Positions 1 to 6,633 of a stretch of DNA of 61,607 nt are shown here, piece after piece; positions within the stretch are counted from its first letter, which is position 1, and every line of letters begins with the position of its first letter. The notes under the pieces were generated by a model. That model searched no databases, was not told where the DNA came from, and worked only from the letters and a program-made list of their open reading frames with translations. The stretch is from a virus: positions 1-61,607 of the IMG/VR virus record IMGVR_UViG_3300048029_000244. One strand, given 5' to 3'. The position numbers were made by a program, and so were the translations under genes.

Positions 1-65
1 GAGCAGCAAGTGATATAACAGTTGGTATTGAAACATCGCCTTGTGGACAATCATATACTAACGCT
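1..65. repeat. Terminal direct repeat, left copy
   Basis: These 65 bases are identical to the last 65 bases of the window. The open reading frame of the long fibre gene is continuous across the join. This is the signature of a circular or circularly permuted molecule assembled with an overlap, so the left edge is not a biological end. A true short terminal repeat cannot be excluded from sequence alone, but lying inside a coding frame argues for an assembly overlap. Confidence 0.95.
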
Positions 66-302
66 TGGACTATAGAAGAAACTGAAACTATATCAGCTTC
101 AGCAGATGACGACCACCATGTATTTCATTTTGCTTTTGATAATGCAAAACATTTTGAGTCTACAGATAAAATGGCACTATCAATACAGCAATCTGTTGAT
201 TTGCAAAACGCTAATAGATTTTTTTGGGTAACAGCAGTAATAGAATATAACTGGTCAACCTATTTAGGTGGAACTAGCGCTGAATATCCAACTACACCTT
301 AA
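1..302 (+). CDS. Tail fibre protein, C-terminal end (continues from 58386-61607)
   Basis: This is the last ~100 codons of the long repeat-bearing fibre that starts at 58386 and runs off the right edge. The frame is open from base 3 to the TAA at 300-302 and is the same frame as at 61545 in the terminal repeat. The joined gene would be 3459 nt, 1152 residues. The C-terminal part has no SDDGSGG repeats; it looks like a compact beta-rich tip domain (for example YNWSTYLGG near the end) and may be the receptor-contacting or trimerising end. That role is inference from position in the gene. Confidence 0.9.
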   Translation, partial: AASDITVGIETSPCGQSYTNAWTIEETETISASADDDHHVFHFAFDNAKHFESTDKMALSIQQSVDLQNANRFFWVTAVIEYNWSTYLGGTSAEYPTTP

Positions 303-308
303 TTTTAT

Positions 309-320
309 TATCTTTGTAAT
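309..320 (+). promoter_or_regulatory. Bacteroidota-type promoter, leaderless
   Basis: TATCTTTG at 309-316 fits the Bacteroidota -7 consensus TAnnTTTG. It is followed by TAAT and then directly by the ATG at 321. With the usual 4-7 nt between this element and the start site, the transcript would begin at or next to the start codon. The same geometry occurs at 2015, 19159 and 28588. No clear -33 TTG was found. Confidence 0.7.
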
Positions 321-590
321 ATGTCAAAAACATATAAAATAAAAAATTTAAAAACAACGCCTACTAATTTAAGAGAGGGATCGACTTTAGAGTCTATGTA
401 TGTTTGTAATACAACTGCTACAGATCAAACGTTTACAATGTTGTTAGACGATTCTTATGTATACAAGGATGTGGTTATTCCTCCGTACGTAAGTTTGGTA
501 TTAGAAGGCGTAATTTATTATAGTACTAACGAAATATCTATCACATCTGGTAATGCAGACAGTATAGATGTAATTTATACATTAAAGTAA
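321..590 (+). CDS. Small beta-rich protein, paralogue of 2415-2804
   Basis: This is an 89-residue acidic protein with no recognised family. It starts MSKTYKIKNLK, which resembles MAKTYNLKAEG of the gene at 2415-2804, and both have alternating polar/hydrophobic beta-strand-like stretches. It sits directly behind the long fibre gene under its own leaderless promoter. Its stop overlaps the next start in a TAATG arrangement. A small decoration or fibre-associated protein is possible but unproven. Confidence 0.8.
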   Translation: MSKTYKIKNLKTTPTNLREGSTLESMYVCNTTATDQTFTMLLDDSYVYKDVVIPPYVSLVLEGVIYYSTNEISITSGNADSIDVIYTLK

Positions 591-721
591 TGCCAAAGAA
601 AGTATCATGGACATGGGGCGGTAAAAAACATTACGGCACATTCATTAGAGAAACAAAAGATAAAATTTACGCAAGAACTGTAAATGGTAAAGTAAAAACA
701 ATACATAAAAAAAAGAAATAA
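590..721 (+). CDS. Small basic protein, 43 aa
   Basis: This short ORF reads MPKKVSWTWGGKK at the start and ends in a run of lysines. It contains an aromatic-rich core (WTWGG, HYGTF) followed by a KIYART segment. It is joined by TAATG overlaps to both neighbours (590 and 721), which strongly supports translation. The high lysine content and size suggest nucleic-acid binding or a structural role, but no function is recognised. Confidence 0.75.
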   Translation: MPKKVSWTWGGKKHYGTFIRETKDKIYARTVNGKVKTIHKKKK

Positions 722-987
722 TGCCCGCAAAAAAAGATCCTAGACTTGCAAGAGCTGGAGTTTCTGGTTACAACAAACCAAAACGTACTCCTAAACACAA
801 AACAAAGTCACACATAGTTGTAGCTAAAGAAGGCAATAAAATTAAAACAATAAGGTTTGGTCAACAAGGTAAAACTGGTGACAGAACTATGACTAAACGC
901 GCTAAATCATTTAAAGCAAGACATGCGAAGAATATTAAAAAAGGCAAGATGTCTGCTGCTTACTGGGCAAATAAAGTAAAATGGTAA
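721..987 (+). CDS. DUF5872-like small basic protein
   Basis: This 88-residue, very Lys/Arg-rich protein starts MPAKKDPRLARAGVSGYNKP and ends in SAAYWANKVKW. It closely resembles a small conserved family found in many marine phages (DUF5872). Family recognition is from memory of the typical motifs KSHIVVAKEGNKIK, FKARHAKNI and AAYWANKVKW. The biochemical role is unknown. The charge suggests DNA or virion association. It overlaps the previous gene (TAATG) and runs 7 nt into the next. Confidence 0.75.
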   Translation: MPAKKDPRLARAGVSGYNKPKRTPKHKTKSHIVVAKEGNKIKTIRFGQQGKTGDRTMTKRAKSFKARHAKNIKKGKMSAAYWANKVKW

Positions 988-1223
988 ATAAATTTAAAAA
1001 TATAGGTAAAGACAAGTATAAGCATGCTGTAGCAGGAATTATATTTGCATTAATATTTACAGAGATGGGTCTATCATCAACTAATGTTTTTTTATTGGTG
1101 TTAGCAGTTGGTGTATCTAAAGAAGTATATGACTATTTAGATTACGGTAAGTTTGATAAATGGGATGTATTAGCTACAATAGCTCCAGTATTATTGTATT
1201 ATGTTTTAAATTCAATAATATAA
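981..1223 (+). CDS. Small membrane protein (DUF2279/YfiM-like motif)
   Basis: This 80-residue protein has a short charged N-terminus (MVNKFKNIGKDKYKHAVAG) and three hydrophobic stretches at about residues 16-30, 34-46 and 63-80. The pattern KHAVAG...AVGVSKEVYDYLD resembles the conserved core of the DUF2279/YfiM family of small membrane or lipoproteins. It lies among lysis-type genes (DUF5675 protein, holin), so a role at the cell envelope is plausible. The function is not established. Confidence 0.65.
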   Translation: MVNKFKNIGKDKYKHAVAGIIFALIFTEMGLSSTNVFLLVLAVGVSKEVYDYLDYGKFDKWDVLATIAPVLLYYVLNSII

Positions 1224-1459
1224 TGCCTGATAAAAAATCTAAATATTATTACGATTATACAAGAAATATGAGTGACGATAAAATAAAAAACAATAAATGT
1301 TGTAAACCAATTTGCGATAATCCTGATTGCAAATGCGAAGAAAAACCATTTGATACGTCTAAATGGAAAGAAAGTGTACGCAAACTTAATAAGTCAAAGT
1401 TTGATAAGTTTAAAGACACTTTAAAAGGATATACATATTGGTTAAACTTTTTAAATTAA
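1223..1459 (+). CDS. Cysteine-containing small protein, 78 aa
   Basis: The start chosen is the ATG at 1223, which overlaps the upstream stop as TAATG. A longer in-frame extension to 1160 would overlap the membrane-protein gene heavily. Residues 26-38 hold five cysteines (CCKPICDNPDCKC), a possible metal-binding cluster, and the rest is rich in lysine and aromatic residues. No family is recognised. Confidence 0.7.
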   Translation: MPDKKSKYYYDYTRNMSDDKIKNNKCCKPICDNPDCKCEEKPFDTSKWKESVRKLNKSKFDKFKDTLKGYTYWLNFLN

Positions 1460-1463
1460 TATT

Positions 1464-1538
1464 ATGGGATACGGTATGAAAAAGTCTTATGGTAAAATGA
1501 AGCCAAAGAAAAAAAAGACTACAAAGAAAAAAAAATAG
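1464..1538 (+). CDS. Tiny Lys-rich peptide, 24 aa
   Basis: This ORF encodes MGYGMKKSYGKMKPKKKK followed by more lysines. Its TAG stop shares its last base with the GTG start of the next gene (TAGTG), so it sits in the coupled chain of small genes. Similar Gly/Tyr/Lys peptides recur in marine phage genomes. Charge and size suggest a nucleic-acid-associated peptide, but this is inference. Confidence 0.55.
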   Translation: MGYGMKKSYGKMKPKKKKTTKKKK

Positions 1539-2005
1539 TGAAACTACAGGTTGTTAGGTTTAGTTCTAGTGTAGAATCTACATCAGGAGCTTTGTATGTA
1601 TTAGAGGAGGAAGGGCGTAAATTTTTATGTTACACTCTTGAAGATGAACACAGAGACATTAAACTTCGTGGTGAGACTCGTATACCTGCTGGTACTTATA
1701 AGATTGAGTACCGCACAGAAGGTGGCTTTCACGCTAAGTACAGCAAAAGGTTTCAAGATATACACAAAGGAATGCTTCACATCACTGACGTTCCTAATTT
1801 TGACTATATCCTTATTCATTGCGGAAACACAGACAAGCATACCGCTGGTTGTCTCTTGGTGGGGGACACCCAACATAACAACATGGTACAAAAAGAAGGG
1901 TTCGTTGGTCAGTCTACGTTGGCTTACAAAAGAATTTATCCTATTATTGCTAAAGCTTTGGATAAAGGTGAAGAGGTTTATATAACGTATACAGACTTTG
2001 ATTAA
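1538..2005 (+). CDS. DUF5675 family protein, putative peptidoglycan-related enzyme
   Basis: This 155-residue protein begins with GTG coupled to the previous stop. The conserved centre has TRIPAGTYKI (residues 48-56) and ILIHCGNTDKHTAGCLLVGD (91-110), with a histidine (H94), a cysteine (C105) and glycines as typical of DUF5675. The His...Cys-containing pattern recalls L,D-transpeptidase-like folds, but catalysis has not been shown to my knowledge. Its location with membrane proteins and a holin supports a lysis or cell-wall role. There is no signal peptide. A strong TAnnTTTG promoter follows it. Confidence 0.75.
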   Translation: MKLQVVRFSSSVESTSGALYVLEEEGRKFLCYTLEDEHRDIKLRGETRIPAGTYKIEYRTEGGFHAKYSKRFQDIHKGMLHITDVPNFDYILIHCGNTDKHTAGCLLVGDTQHNNMVQKEGFVGQSTLAYKRIYPIIAKALDKGEEVYITYTDFD

Positions 2006-2014
2006 ATAATTTAA

Positions 2015-2026
2015 TATCTTTGCAAT
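2015..2026 (+). promoter_or_regulatory. Bacteroidota-type promoter, leaderless
   Basis: TATCTTTG at 2015-2022 followed by CAAT places the -7 element 4 nt before the ATG at 2027, as at 309, 19159 and 28588. The surrounding bases TTAATATCTTTGCAATATG are nearly identical to the other members. It lies in the 21-nt gap after the DUF5675 gene. Confidence 0.75.
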
Positions 2027-2413
2027 ATGGCAAGTTCTATTTCTTTAACAGGTAAAAATTCTTTTGTTGCTACAGATACTGGCATCAATAAAGAATTATT
2101 TAATTTTAACATAAATTTAAATAACAGTATAACAAGTGAAGCTGTTTTGTCTGGTGAAATAAATTTAGTTGATAATACTCCTGTAGTTATAAATCAAAAA
2201 ACCCCTGGCATAGGCCATTATATTTATGTAGAAGTTGTAGATGACCCTAGTAATGTAGGCGTAACAATGATGTATGGAAGCACACCTATATCTACTATGT
2301 ATTTAGGAGAAATTATGTTTTTAAAACTTAGAAATACATCTGATATAAAATTAAAACAAAACACAACAGGAGCGCAATCTACTACTGCTAAGTATTTTTT
2401 AATTGAATGGTAA
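2027..2413 (+). CDS. Hypothetical beta-rich protein, 128 aa
   Basis: This protein has no recognised family. It is rich in Thr, Ser, Asn and Ile with a predicted all-beta character and ends KYFLIEW. The following gene ends TYLLIEQ and is of the same size, suggesting two diverged copies of one fold. It is the first gene after a leaderless promoter. The composition resembles phage decoration or fibre-tip proteins; that is inference only. Confidence 0.75.
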   Translation: MASSISLTGKNSFVATDTGINKELFNFNINLNNSITSEAVLSGEINLVDNTPVVINQKTPGIGHYIYVEVVDDPSNVGVTMMYGSTPISTMYLGEIMFLKLRNTSDIKLKQNTTGAQSTTAKYFLIEW

Positions 2414-2414
2414 T

Positions 2415-2804
2415 ATGGCAAAAACTTATAATTTAAAAGCAGAAGGTACATTTACTATAACAGACAACAATGGTTTAGTAATACAAAATTTAATAGATAG
2501 TCATACATTTTCTACTATTACATCAGACACTATACAAAGTGGTGTTATAAGTATAGTTTCAGGAGCTAGTGAACAGCTTAACATAAAGCCAATAGGAAAT
2601 AGAACTATATTATTTTGCAAAAACAATAACACGTCTACTGGTACAATTAGGTTATCTATTGATGATGGATCGACAGCTATTATATCTCTTAGTCCGCAAG
2701 AATGGTGTTTTGTTCCCTTAGATAAACCTAGTCCTAACATGGATGTGTTTGCTTTAGCTGCTGATGCTGACGGAAGTTTAACGTATTTATTGATTGAGCA
2801 ATAA
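2415..2804 (+). CDS. Hypothetical beta-rich protein, 129 aa, paralogue of neighbours
   Basis: The ATG at 2415, one base after the upstream stop, is preferred to the out-of-place ATG at 2403 inside the previous gene. The N-terminus MAKTYNLKAEG matches the pattern MSKTYKIKNLK of the 321-590 protein, and the C-terminus TYLLIEQ matches the FLIEW end of 2027-2413. The body is Thr/Ser/Ile-rich and beta-like. Function is unknown; a small virion surface protein is possible. Confidence 0.75.
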   Translation: MAKTYNLKAEGTFTITDNNGLVIQNLIDSHTFSTITSDTIQSGVISIVSGASEQLNIKPIGNRTILFCKNNNTSTGTIRLSIDDGSTAIISLSPQEWCFVPLDKPSPNMDVFALAADADGSLTYLLIEQ

Positions 2805-3054
2805 AATTCCTATATGGTTATCTACATGGTATTTTATAGATTCTAAAAGAAAAAGAACCTATAAAGTGTCTGACGTATTTGTAAAAGGAGAAAGTGTTAA
2901 GGAGGTTATGAACAATAAAATGTTAGTAAATAAATTTACAGCACTTGCAAATAAACGCAACAAAAGAGTAAAATTGTTATTGAACAAAGTCACACTAGAC
3001 TCACAACACGGTTATGGCCCTAGATATGATGACGAGAAACTTTTTACAAAATGA
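2794..3054 (+). CDS. Hypothetical basic protein, 86 aa, TTG start
   Basis: The only early in-frame start is TTG at 2794, overlapping the previous gene by 11 nt; the next ATG would remove ~38 residues including the WLSTWYFIDSKRKR segment. The protein is Lys/Arg-rich and ends in GPRYDDEKLFTK, overlapping the next ATG by 4 nt. The overlaps on both sides indicate an operon. No domain is recognised. It might be a small DNA-binding or adaptor protein for the phosphoesterase that follows. Confidence 0.65.
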   Translation: MSNKIPIWLSTWYFIDSKRKRTYKVSDVFVKGESVKEVMNNKMLVNKFTALANKRNKRVKLLLNKVTLDSQHGYGPRYDDEKLFTK

Positions 3055-4346
3055 ACTCTAATGATAAATCTATAATAGAAAAAATAAAGAAGTATCTATT
3101 AGCAAACCCTGAAAAATTAAACAGCGACTACGCACAAACTGCTAAATTATTTGAATCTAATTATGAAGCTGTTAGAGGTGTAGCTCGTAGACTTCGCAAT
3201 AAATTAACACCTACAAATAAAAATGAGAAGACCTCGTTTACAGAAAACAAAGATGGTGCTGTTGTTACATGTGAAGACAGTAAAAGAGTCAAAAGTCTGG
3301 AAGACCTTCTCAAAGCTTGTCATGTAGACACAAACGTTTGGGAAGTAGAAAAGTACGATATAGGTACTTATGAAGTTACAGGTTTTGATAAAGCTAAAAG
3401 ACCTATAACAATACCAATGTATAGGACGAAAGCATGGTTAAAAAAAATAAACCCATTACAAAACATAGTAAAAATAAGAGAGGAGCTAGTTGAAGACTTG
3501 ACTCCTCTTTTTGTATCTACCACAAAATATATTATACGTCCAGACAGCTATAAAGATGACGACCCGCATTTATTAGAAATTAATGCATTTGACTTACATC
3601 TTGGTAAAATAGGTATAGACGGTGACGATTATAGTTTAGACATAGCTAGACAAAGAATGATAGACGCATTGACACATCTTATCAAGCGAGCTAGCGGATA
3701 CTATATCAATCAAATATTATTTATAGTTGGTAACGACTTTCTAAACTCTGATGGTGATTGGCCTATAGTAAGCACAACAAAAGGTACTCCGCAATACAAT
3801 ACTGACAAAGGTATTGAAATATATAGGGCGGGAAGAAAGTTGATAGTAGAGTGCATACAAATGTTAGTAGAGTATGCAGACGTACATGTTTGTGTGATAC
3901 CAGGTAATCACGACAGAGAGTCTATGATGCATATAGGTGACGCTTTAGAGATGTTTTATGAAAACAACGAAAATGTCACGGTAGACAACAGTAACTCTAT
4001 GATGAAGTCTTTCGTATATGGACAGTGTCTTATAGTAAATGATCACGGTGACGGCCCTAAACTTAACGACTTACCAGGCATAGTGTCTCAGCGATATAGA
4101 GACATCTGGAGCGACGTTCGTTATGTTGAGGTACATAGAGGTCATTTACACACTAACAAAGCTTATAAGATGCAAGCAGTAGAAGAGCTTAACGGACTTA
4201 CAGTGCGTAATCTGTCTTCTATGTCTGCAACAGATGAGTGGCATGATCAAAAAGGCTATGTAGGTAATATCAAAAAAGCTAGTGCTTTTGTATGGAGCGC
4301 ATACAATGGCGTACAAGCTAAATTAAATTATAATGTAAAAGTATGA
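3051..4346 (+). CDS. Calcineurin-like metallophosphoesterase with N-terminal HTH-like region
   Basis: This 431-residue protein carries the five metal-ligand motifs of the metallophosphoesterase superfamily: DLH (181-183), GND (227-229), GNHD (285-288), H332 and GHLH (364-367). This order is like SbcD/Mre11 and DNA-repair phosphoesterases, so a nuclease or phosphodiesterase is likely. Residues ~1-50 form a basic helical region (QTAKLFESNYEAVRGVARRL) resembling a helix-turn-helix, which would target DNA. It is unusual in that it lies in the late lysis-side operon rather than the early replication block. The substrate cannot be told from sequence. Confidence 0.85.
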   Translation: MNSNDKSIIEKIKKYLLANPEKLNSDYAQTAKLFESNYEAVRGVARRLRNKLTPTNKNEKTSFTENKDGAVVTCEDSKRVKSLEDLLKACHVDTNVWEVEKYDIGTYEVTGFDKAKRPITIPMYRTKAWLKKINPLQNIVKIREELVEDLTPLFVSTTKYIIRPDSYKDDDPHLLEINAFDLHLGKIGIDGDDYSLDIARQRMIDALTHLIKRASGYYINQILFIVGNDFLNSDGDWPIVSTTKGTPQYNTDKGIEIYRAGRKLIVECIQMLVEYADVHVCVIPGNHDRESMMHIGDALEMFYENNENVTVDNSNSMMKSFVYGQCLIVNDHGDGPKLNDLPGIVSQRYRDIWSDVRYVEVHRGHLHTNKAYKMQAVEELNGLTVRNLSSMSATDEWHDQKGYVGNIKKASAFVWSAYNGVQAKLNYNVKV

Positions 4347-4732
4347 GTATATTAGGTAAAATATTTAACAGTGGCGCTAAAGACTTAGTAGACAGCGTAG
4401 GCAATGCTATTGATAAGATACATACCTCAGCAGAAGAAAAAGAACTTGTAAAGAACGAAATAAACAAAGCCATTTATGAGTTTGAAAAAAGTATGCAGGT
4501 AGAAGTAACTAAACGTTGGGAAGCTGATATGAATGGTAACTGGCTTACTAGATCAATCAGGCCTTTATCTTTAGCATTTTTATTATTAGTGCTTACAGTA
4601 TTTACATTAGTAGACTTTGGCTACGTAGATATGGACATTAAAAATTCTTGGATTGACTTATGGCAACTATTAGCCATCACAGCTTTTGGTGCATACTTCG
4701 GAGGACGCTCGTACGAAAAAATTAAAAAGTAA
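4343..4732 (+). CDS. Holin, 3-TM superfamily
   Basis: The N-terminal half is a soluble helical region (residues ~10-65). A conserved NWLTRSIRPL turn then leads into a hydrophobic helix (LSLAFLLLVLTVFTLV), and a second one follows (WIDLWQLLAITAFGAYFGG) before a basic tail. NGNWLTRSIRPL is characteristic of the 3-TM/GTA-type phage holin family. Holins permeabilise the inner membrane to time lysis. It overlaps the phosphoesterase gene by 4 nt (ATGA) and is the last rightward gene before the convergent leftward block. Confidence 0.8.
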   Translation: MSILGKIFNSGAKDLVDSVGNAIDKIHTSAEEKELVKNEINKAIYEFEKSMQVEVTKRWEADMNGNWLTRSIRPLSLAFLLLVLTVFTLVDFGYVDMDIKNSWIDLWQLLAITAFGAYFGGRSYEKIKK

Positions 4733-4846
4733 TTATCTTTTGTAAGGACTTTTATTATACTCTTTTAATAATAAAGAATCAATCTTTTTTATCAGTCTTT
4801 CGTAGTACCTTTTTAGGTTTTTCAGTTTTTGTACCCTTGTTGCCAT
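4733..4846 (-). CDS. Tiny helical basic peptide, 37 aa
   Basis: This leftward ORF begins MATRVQKLKNLKRYYERLIK and ends KSPYKR, a single amphipathic basic helix. Its stop codon abuts the stop of the converging holin gene. It overlaps a second small ORF (4779-4913) in another frame, so at least one of the two may not be translated. Its composition is more protein-like than its neighbour's. No family is recognised. Confidence 0.5.
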   Translation of the reverse strand: MATRVQKLKNLKRYYERLIKKIDSLLLKEYNKSPYKR

Positions 4847-4913
4847 ATTTCTTTTTTAATTGATTAGCATATCTAATTGCCGCTTTTATAATAGCTGTCT
4901 TTGATTGTTCCAT
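4779..4913 (-). CDS. Small basic peptide, 44 aa
   Basis: This leftward ORF begins MEQSKTAIIKAAIRYANQLK and ends in KKVLRKTDKKD. It overlaps the end of 4873-5088 and most of 4733-4846, each in a different frame. An AT-rich helical N-terminus with a Lys-rich tail is typical of small phage early proteins, but the nested arrangement lowers confidence. Confidence 0.45.
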   Translation of the reverse strand: MEQSKTAIIKAAIRYANQLKKKYGNKGTKTEKPKKVLRKTDKKD

Positions 4914-5088
4914 GAAATGGTCTTGATTTTATTCCTGTTGATGTATTATATCCTGTGCTTGGGTAGTTATAACCAAACATCATTTCAAAAGCATAATCTT
5001 CTTTAATTACTTTAGGTAAATCTATATACCTAGTTTTTGGATCGTTTTCATCTACATATTTAATTATGCTTCTATTTACTCTACCCAT
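4873..5088 (-). CDS. Hypothetical protein, 71 aa
   Basis: This protein (MGRVNRSIIKYVDENDPKTR...) contains a Tyr/Gly/Ser-rich central stretch (MMFGYNYPSTGYNTSTG). It overlaps the end of the upstream gene by 13 nt, as is common in this tightly packed leftward operon. No family or motif is recognised. Confidence 0.65.
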   Translation of the reverse strand: MGRVNRSIIKYVDENDPKTRYIDLPKVIKEDYAFEMMFGYNYPSTGYNTSTGIKSRPFHGTIKDSYYKSGN

Positions 5089-5285
5089 CCTTCTCCTTCT
5101 TTATAATAAAATTTTAAGTTTAAATGTTCATCTACTTTTGAGTCTACATTAGGGGGAACACCTTCTATCACCCAATCGTGTGATATGTTATAAAGGTCTT
5201 CCACCCCTTTTTCTATAGCCTCTTCTAACTGGTCGTTAGACTTTATATAATATTCTACTTCTATTTTAATTTTAACATATGGCAT
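5076..5285 (-). CDS. Hypothetical protein, 69 aa
   Basis: The start chosen is the ATG at 5285, which overlaps the stop of the upstream gene as TAATG; a longer frame to 5348 exists but is within that gene. The protein (MPYVKIKIEVEYYIKSNDQ...) is acidic and has an alternating strand followed by a helix, like a small alpha/beta fold. Function is unknown. Confidence 0.7.
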   Translation of the reverse strand: MPYVKIKIEVEYYIKSNDQLEEAIEKGVEDLYNISHDWVIEGVPPNVDSKVDEHLNLKFYYKEGEGWVE

Positions 5286-5488
5286 TATTCCCAGGGTCTT
5301 GGTTTGCGTTTGACTGTGCCGTCTGGCCCACGTCTTATAGCTCCCCATCCTCCATGCTCTCTTATTTTGTTCATATATGTGTCACAACAAGTAGCTTCAG
5401 GATAATATGATTTACCGTCCATTACTTTGATAGTATAAGTAGATACAGTTTTTTCAGACTTACATTTACTACACACAAACTTTGACAT
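5285..5488 (-). CDS. Small zinc-ribbon-like protein
   Basis: This 67-residue protein starts MSKFVCSKCKSEKTVSTYT. C6 and C9 form a CxxC knuckle, and a second cysteine pair (CC at 34-35) could complete a zinc site. The tail IRRGPDGTVKRKPRPWE is basic. The layout suggests a small zinc-binding nucleic-acid or protein adaptor. It is coupled to the next gene by TAATG and directly follows 5488-5676. Confidence 0.7.
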   Translation of the reverse strand: MSKFVCSKCKSEKTVSTYTIKVMDGKSYYPEATCCDTYMNKIREHGGWGAIRRGPDGTVKRKPRPWE

Positions 5489-5676
5489 TACAAATCTTCT
5501 TTTAATATGTTATAAATTTTAGGATCTAAATCCTTAATTTGTTTATAAATTTTCCTAGCTTCTCTTTTAGCTTCGTCTAATTTATACTTAGGAACGTCAA
5601 TTCCTGTTGCTTCATTTATTAAAATGTGAGCTTTGTATAACAGATTACTAGTTCTTTTTTTCATTCTCTTCATCAT
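5488..5676 (-). CDS. Hypothetical helical protein, 62 aa
   Basis: This Lys-rich, helical protein (for example YKLDEAKREARKIYKQIKDL) overlaps the upstream DUF1599-like gene by 29 nt if the first ATG is used. ATGs at 5673 and 5664 are also possible and would shorten the overlap. No family is recognised. Confidence 0.6.
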   Translation of the reverse strand: MMKRMKKRTSNLLYKAHILINEATGIDVPKYKLDEAKREARKIYKQIKDLDPKIYNILKEDL

Positions 5677-5947
5677 TTATTGCTATTTTTAAAAGTACTA
5701 AATATCCTATTAAATCATCTACAGTATCCAAAGTATTTTTATTAATACCTTTATTTTTAATTCTCATTAGCTTATCATCTATCCTAGCTGATATACTATT
5801 TACTGCGTTAGCCTTGCTAAATATGTTAGCAGGTTTGGTAGCTGAGTCTCCGTATTGTTTGTTTTTTTTAAGTAAAAGTCTCAATACTTCTTCCATGTTT
5901 TTTTTGATAAGATACTGCGTATCTCCAGCGTGCTTACTTTGTTTCAT
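5648..5947 (-). CDS. DUF1599 / Nmad1-like protein
   Basis: This 99-residue helical protein has the signature KNKQYGDSA (28-36), then ARIDDKLMRIK (54-64), then DLIGYLVLLKIA (78-89). These match the DUF1599 family, also described as a nucleotide-modification-associated domain. Members occur in phages and are thought to act near nucleotide or DNA modification, without a proven reaction. No other base-modification gene is visible here, so the partner is unclear. The gene overlaps both neighbours. Confidence 0.75.
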   Translation of the reverse strand: MKQSKHAGDTQYLIKKNMEEVLRLLLKKNKQYGDSATKPANIFSKANAVNSISARIDDKLMRIKNKGINKNTLDTVDDLIGYLVLLKIAINDEENEKKN

Positions 5948-6200
5948 CTTTTAAAATTTCTAATTTAACATTCAATATAATATCCATCATAACATCATAA
6001 ACTTCTTCAAGCTCTTTGCTGTTATTCATTTCTCTAACGACATCTGTCTCGTATCTTCTAGACACATTAAGTAATGTATTAAACTTTTTCTTTAATACTT
6101 TATGATGTATACCTTTGATACCATATAGCTGTTCGTTAAAACACCTGAAGGTAGCTATAAGTAATGTTATGTCTACCTGTTGTTCTTTTGTTAACTTCAT
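5934..6200 (-). CDS. Hypothetical protein, 88 aa
   Basis: This all-helical-looking protein (MKLTKEQQVDITLLIATFRC...) has charged C-terminal helices. It overlaps the DUF1599-like gene downstream by 14 nt and starts 2 nt after the stop of 6203-6460. No recognised domain. Confidence 0.7.
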   Translation of the reverse strand: MKLTKEQQVDITLLIATFRCFNEQLYGIKGIHHKVLKKKFNTLLNVSRRYETDVVREMNNSKELEEVYDVMMDIILNVKLEILKDETK

Positions 6201-6202
6201 AA

Positions 6203-6460
6203 CTAATCTAATAATACCATATATGCCTCAGCATTGTTTCTTCTAAACCAACTTAAACCTTTTCTAAGGGCTTCAACTGATTCATCATCATACATACCTA
6301 ATTCCATTAAGGTAGTTGAACCCATTACAAAGTCATACATAGATAGTTCTATGTTGTTTAAATATATAGACTCGCCAGTGAAGCGATTAGATACTTCAGC
6401 TCCCTCACTGTACAATTCTCCTTCAAACCATTTTGGTAATTTTTGCTCTTTAGTTTTCAT
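6203..6460 (-). CDS. Conserved phage protein of unknown function, 85 aa
   Basis: The acidic protein has the pattern FTGESIYLNNIELSMYDFVM in the middle and ends LRKGLSWFRRNNAEAYMVLL. This combination is familiar from many tailed-phage genomes as a short conserved hypothetical, but no function is known to me. It follows a small HTH protein by 2 nt in the leftward operon. Confidence 0.75.
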   Translation of the reverse strand: MKTKEQKLPKWFEGELYSEGAEVSNRFTGESIYLNNIELSMYDFVMGSTTLMELGMYDDESVEALRKGLSWFRRNNAEAYMVLLD

Positions 6461-6462
6461 AA

Positions 6463-6633
6463 TTAATCTTTTAAATATTCTCTAATTCTTGATTCACTTA
6501 GTTTTAAATTTTCTGCTATACGCTTTATACTCCAGCCTTGAAAGTTTAAAAATTTAGCAAGCATAGCCTTTTCTCTTGTGTCAGGTTTTATTATGTCTTG
6601 CCATTCTTTTGATATACTGTTCCAGTTTTTCAT
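6463..6633 (-). CDS. Small helix-turn-helix protein, 56 aa
   Basis: This ORF begins MKNWNSISKEWQDIIK. Residues 33-56 (WSIKRIAENLKLSESRIREY) form a convincing HTH of the resolvase/sigma-like type, so it is a likely DNA-binding regulator. Its start overlaps the upstream stop as ATGA (6630-6633). It is short enough to be missed by default gene callers. Confidence 0.75.
   Translation of the reverse strand: MKNWNSISKEWQDIIKPDTREKAMLAKFLNFQGWSIKRIAENLKLSESRIREYLKD

Noticed and set aside
1625-1985. Overlapping ORFs on both strands within the DUF5675 gene
   Set aside because: They are shadow frames of a gene with recognisable family motifs and lack protein-like composition.
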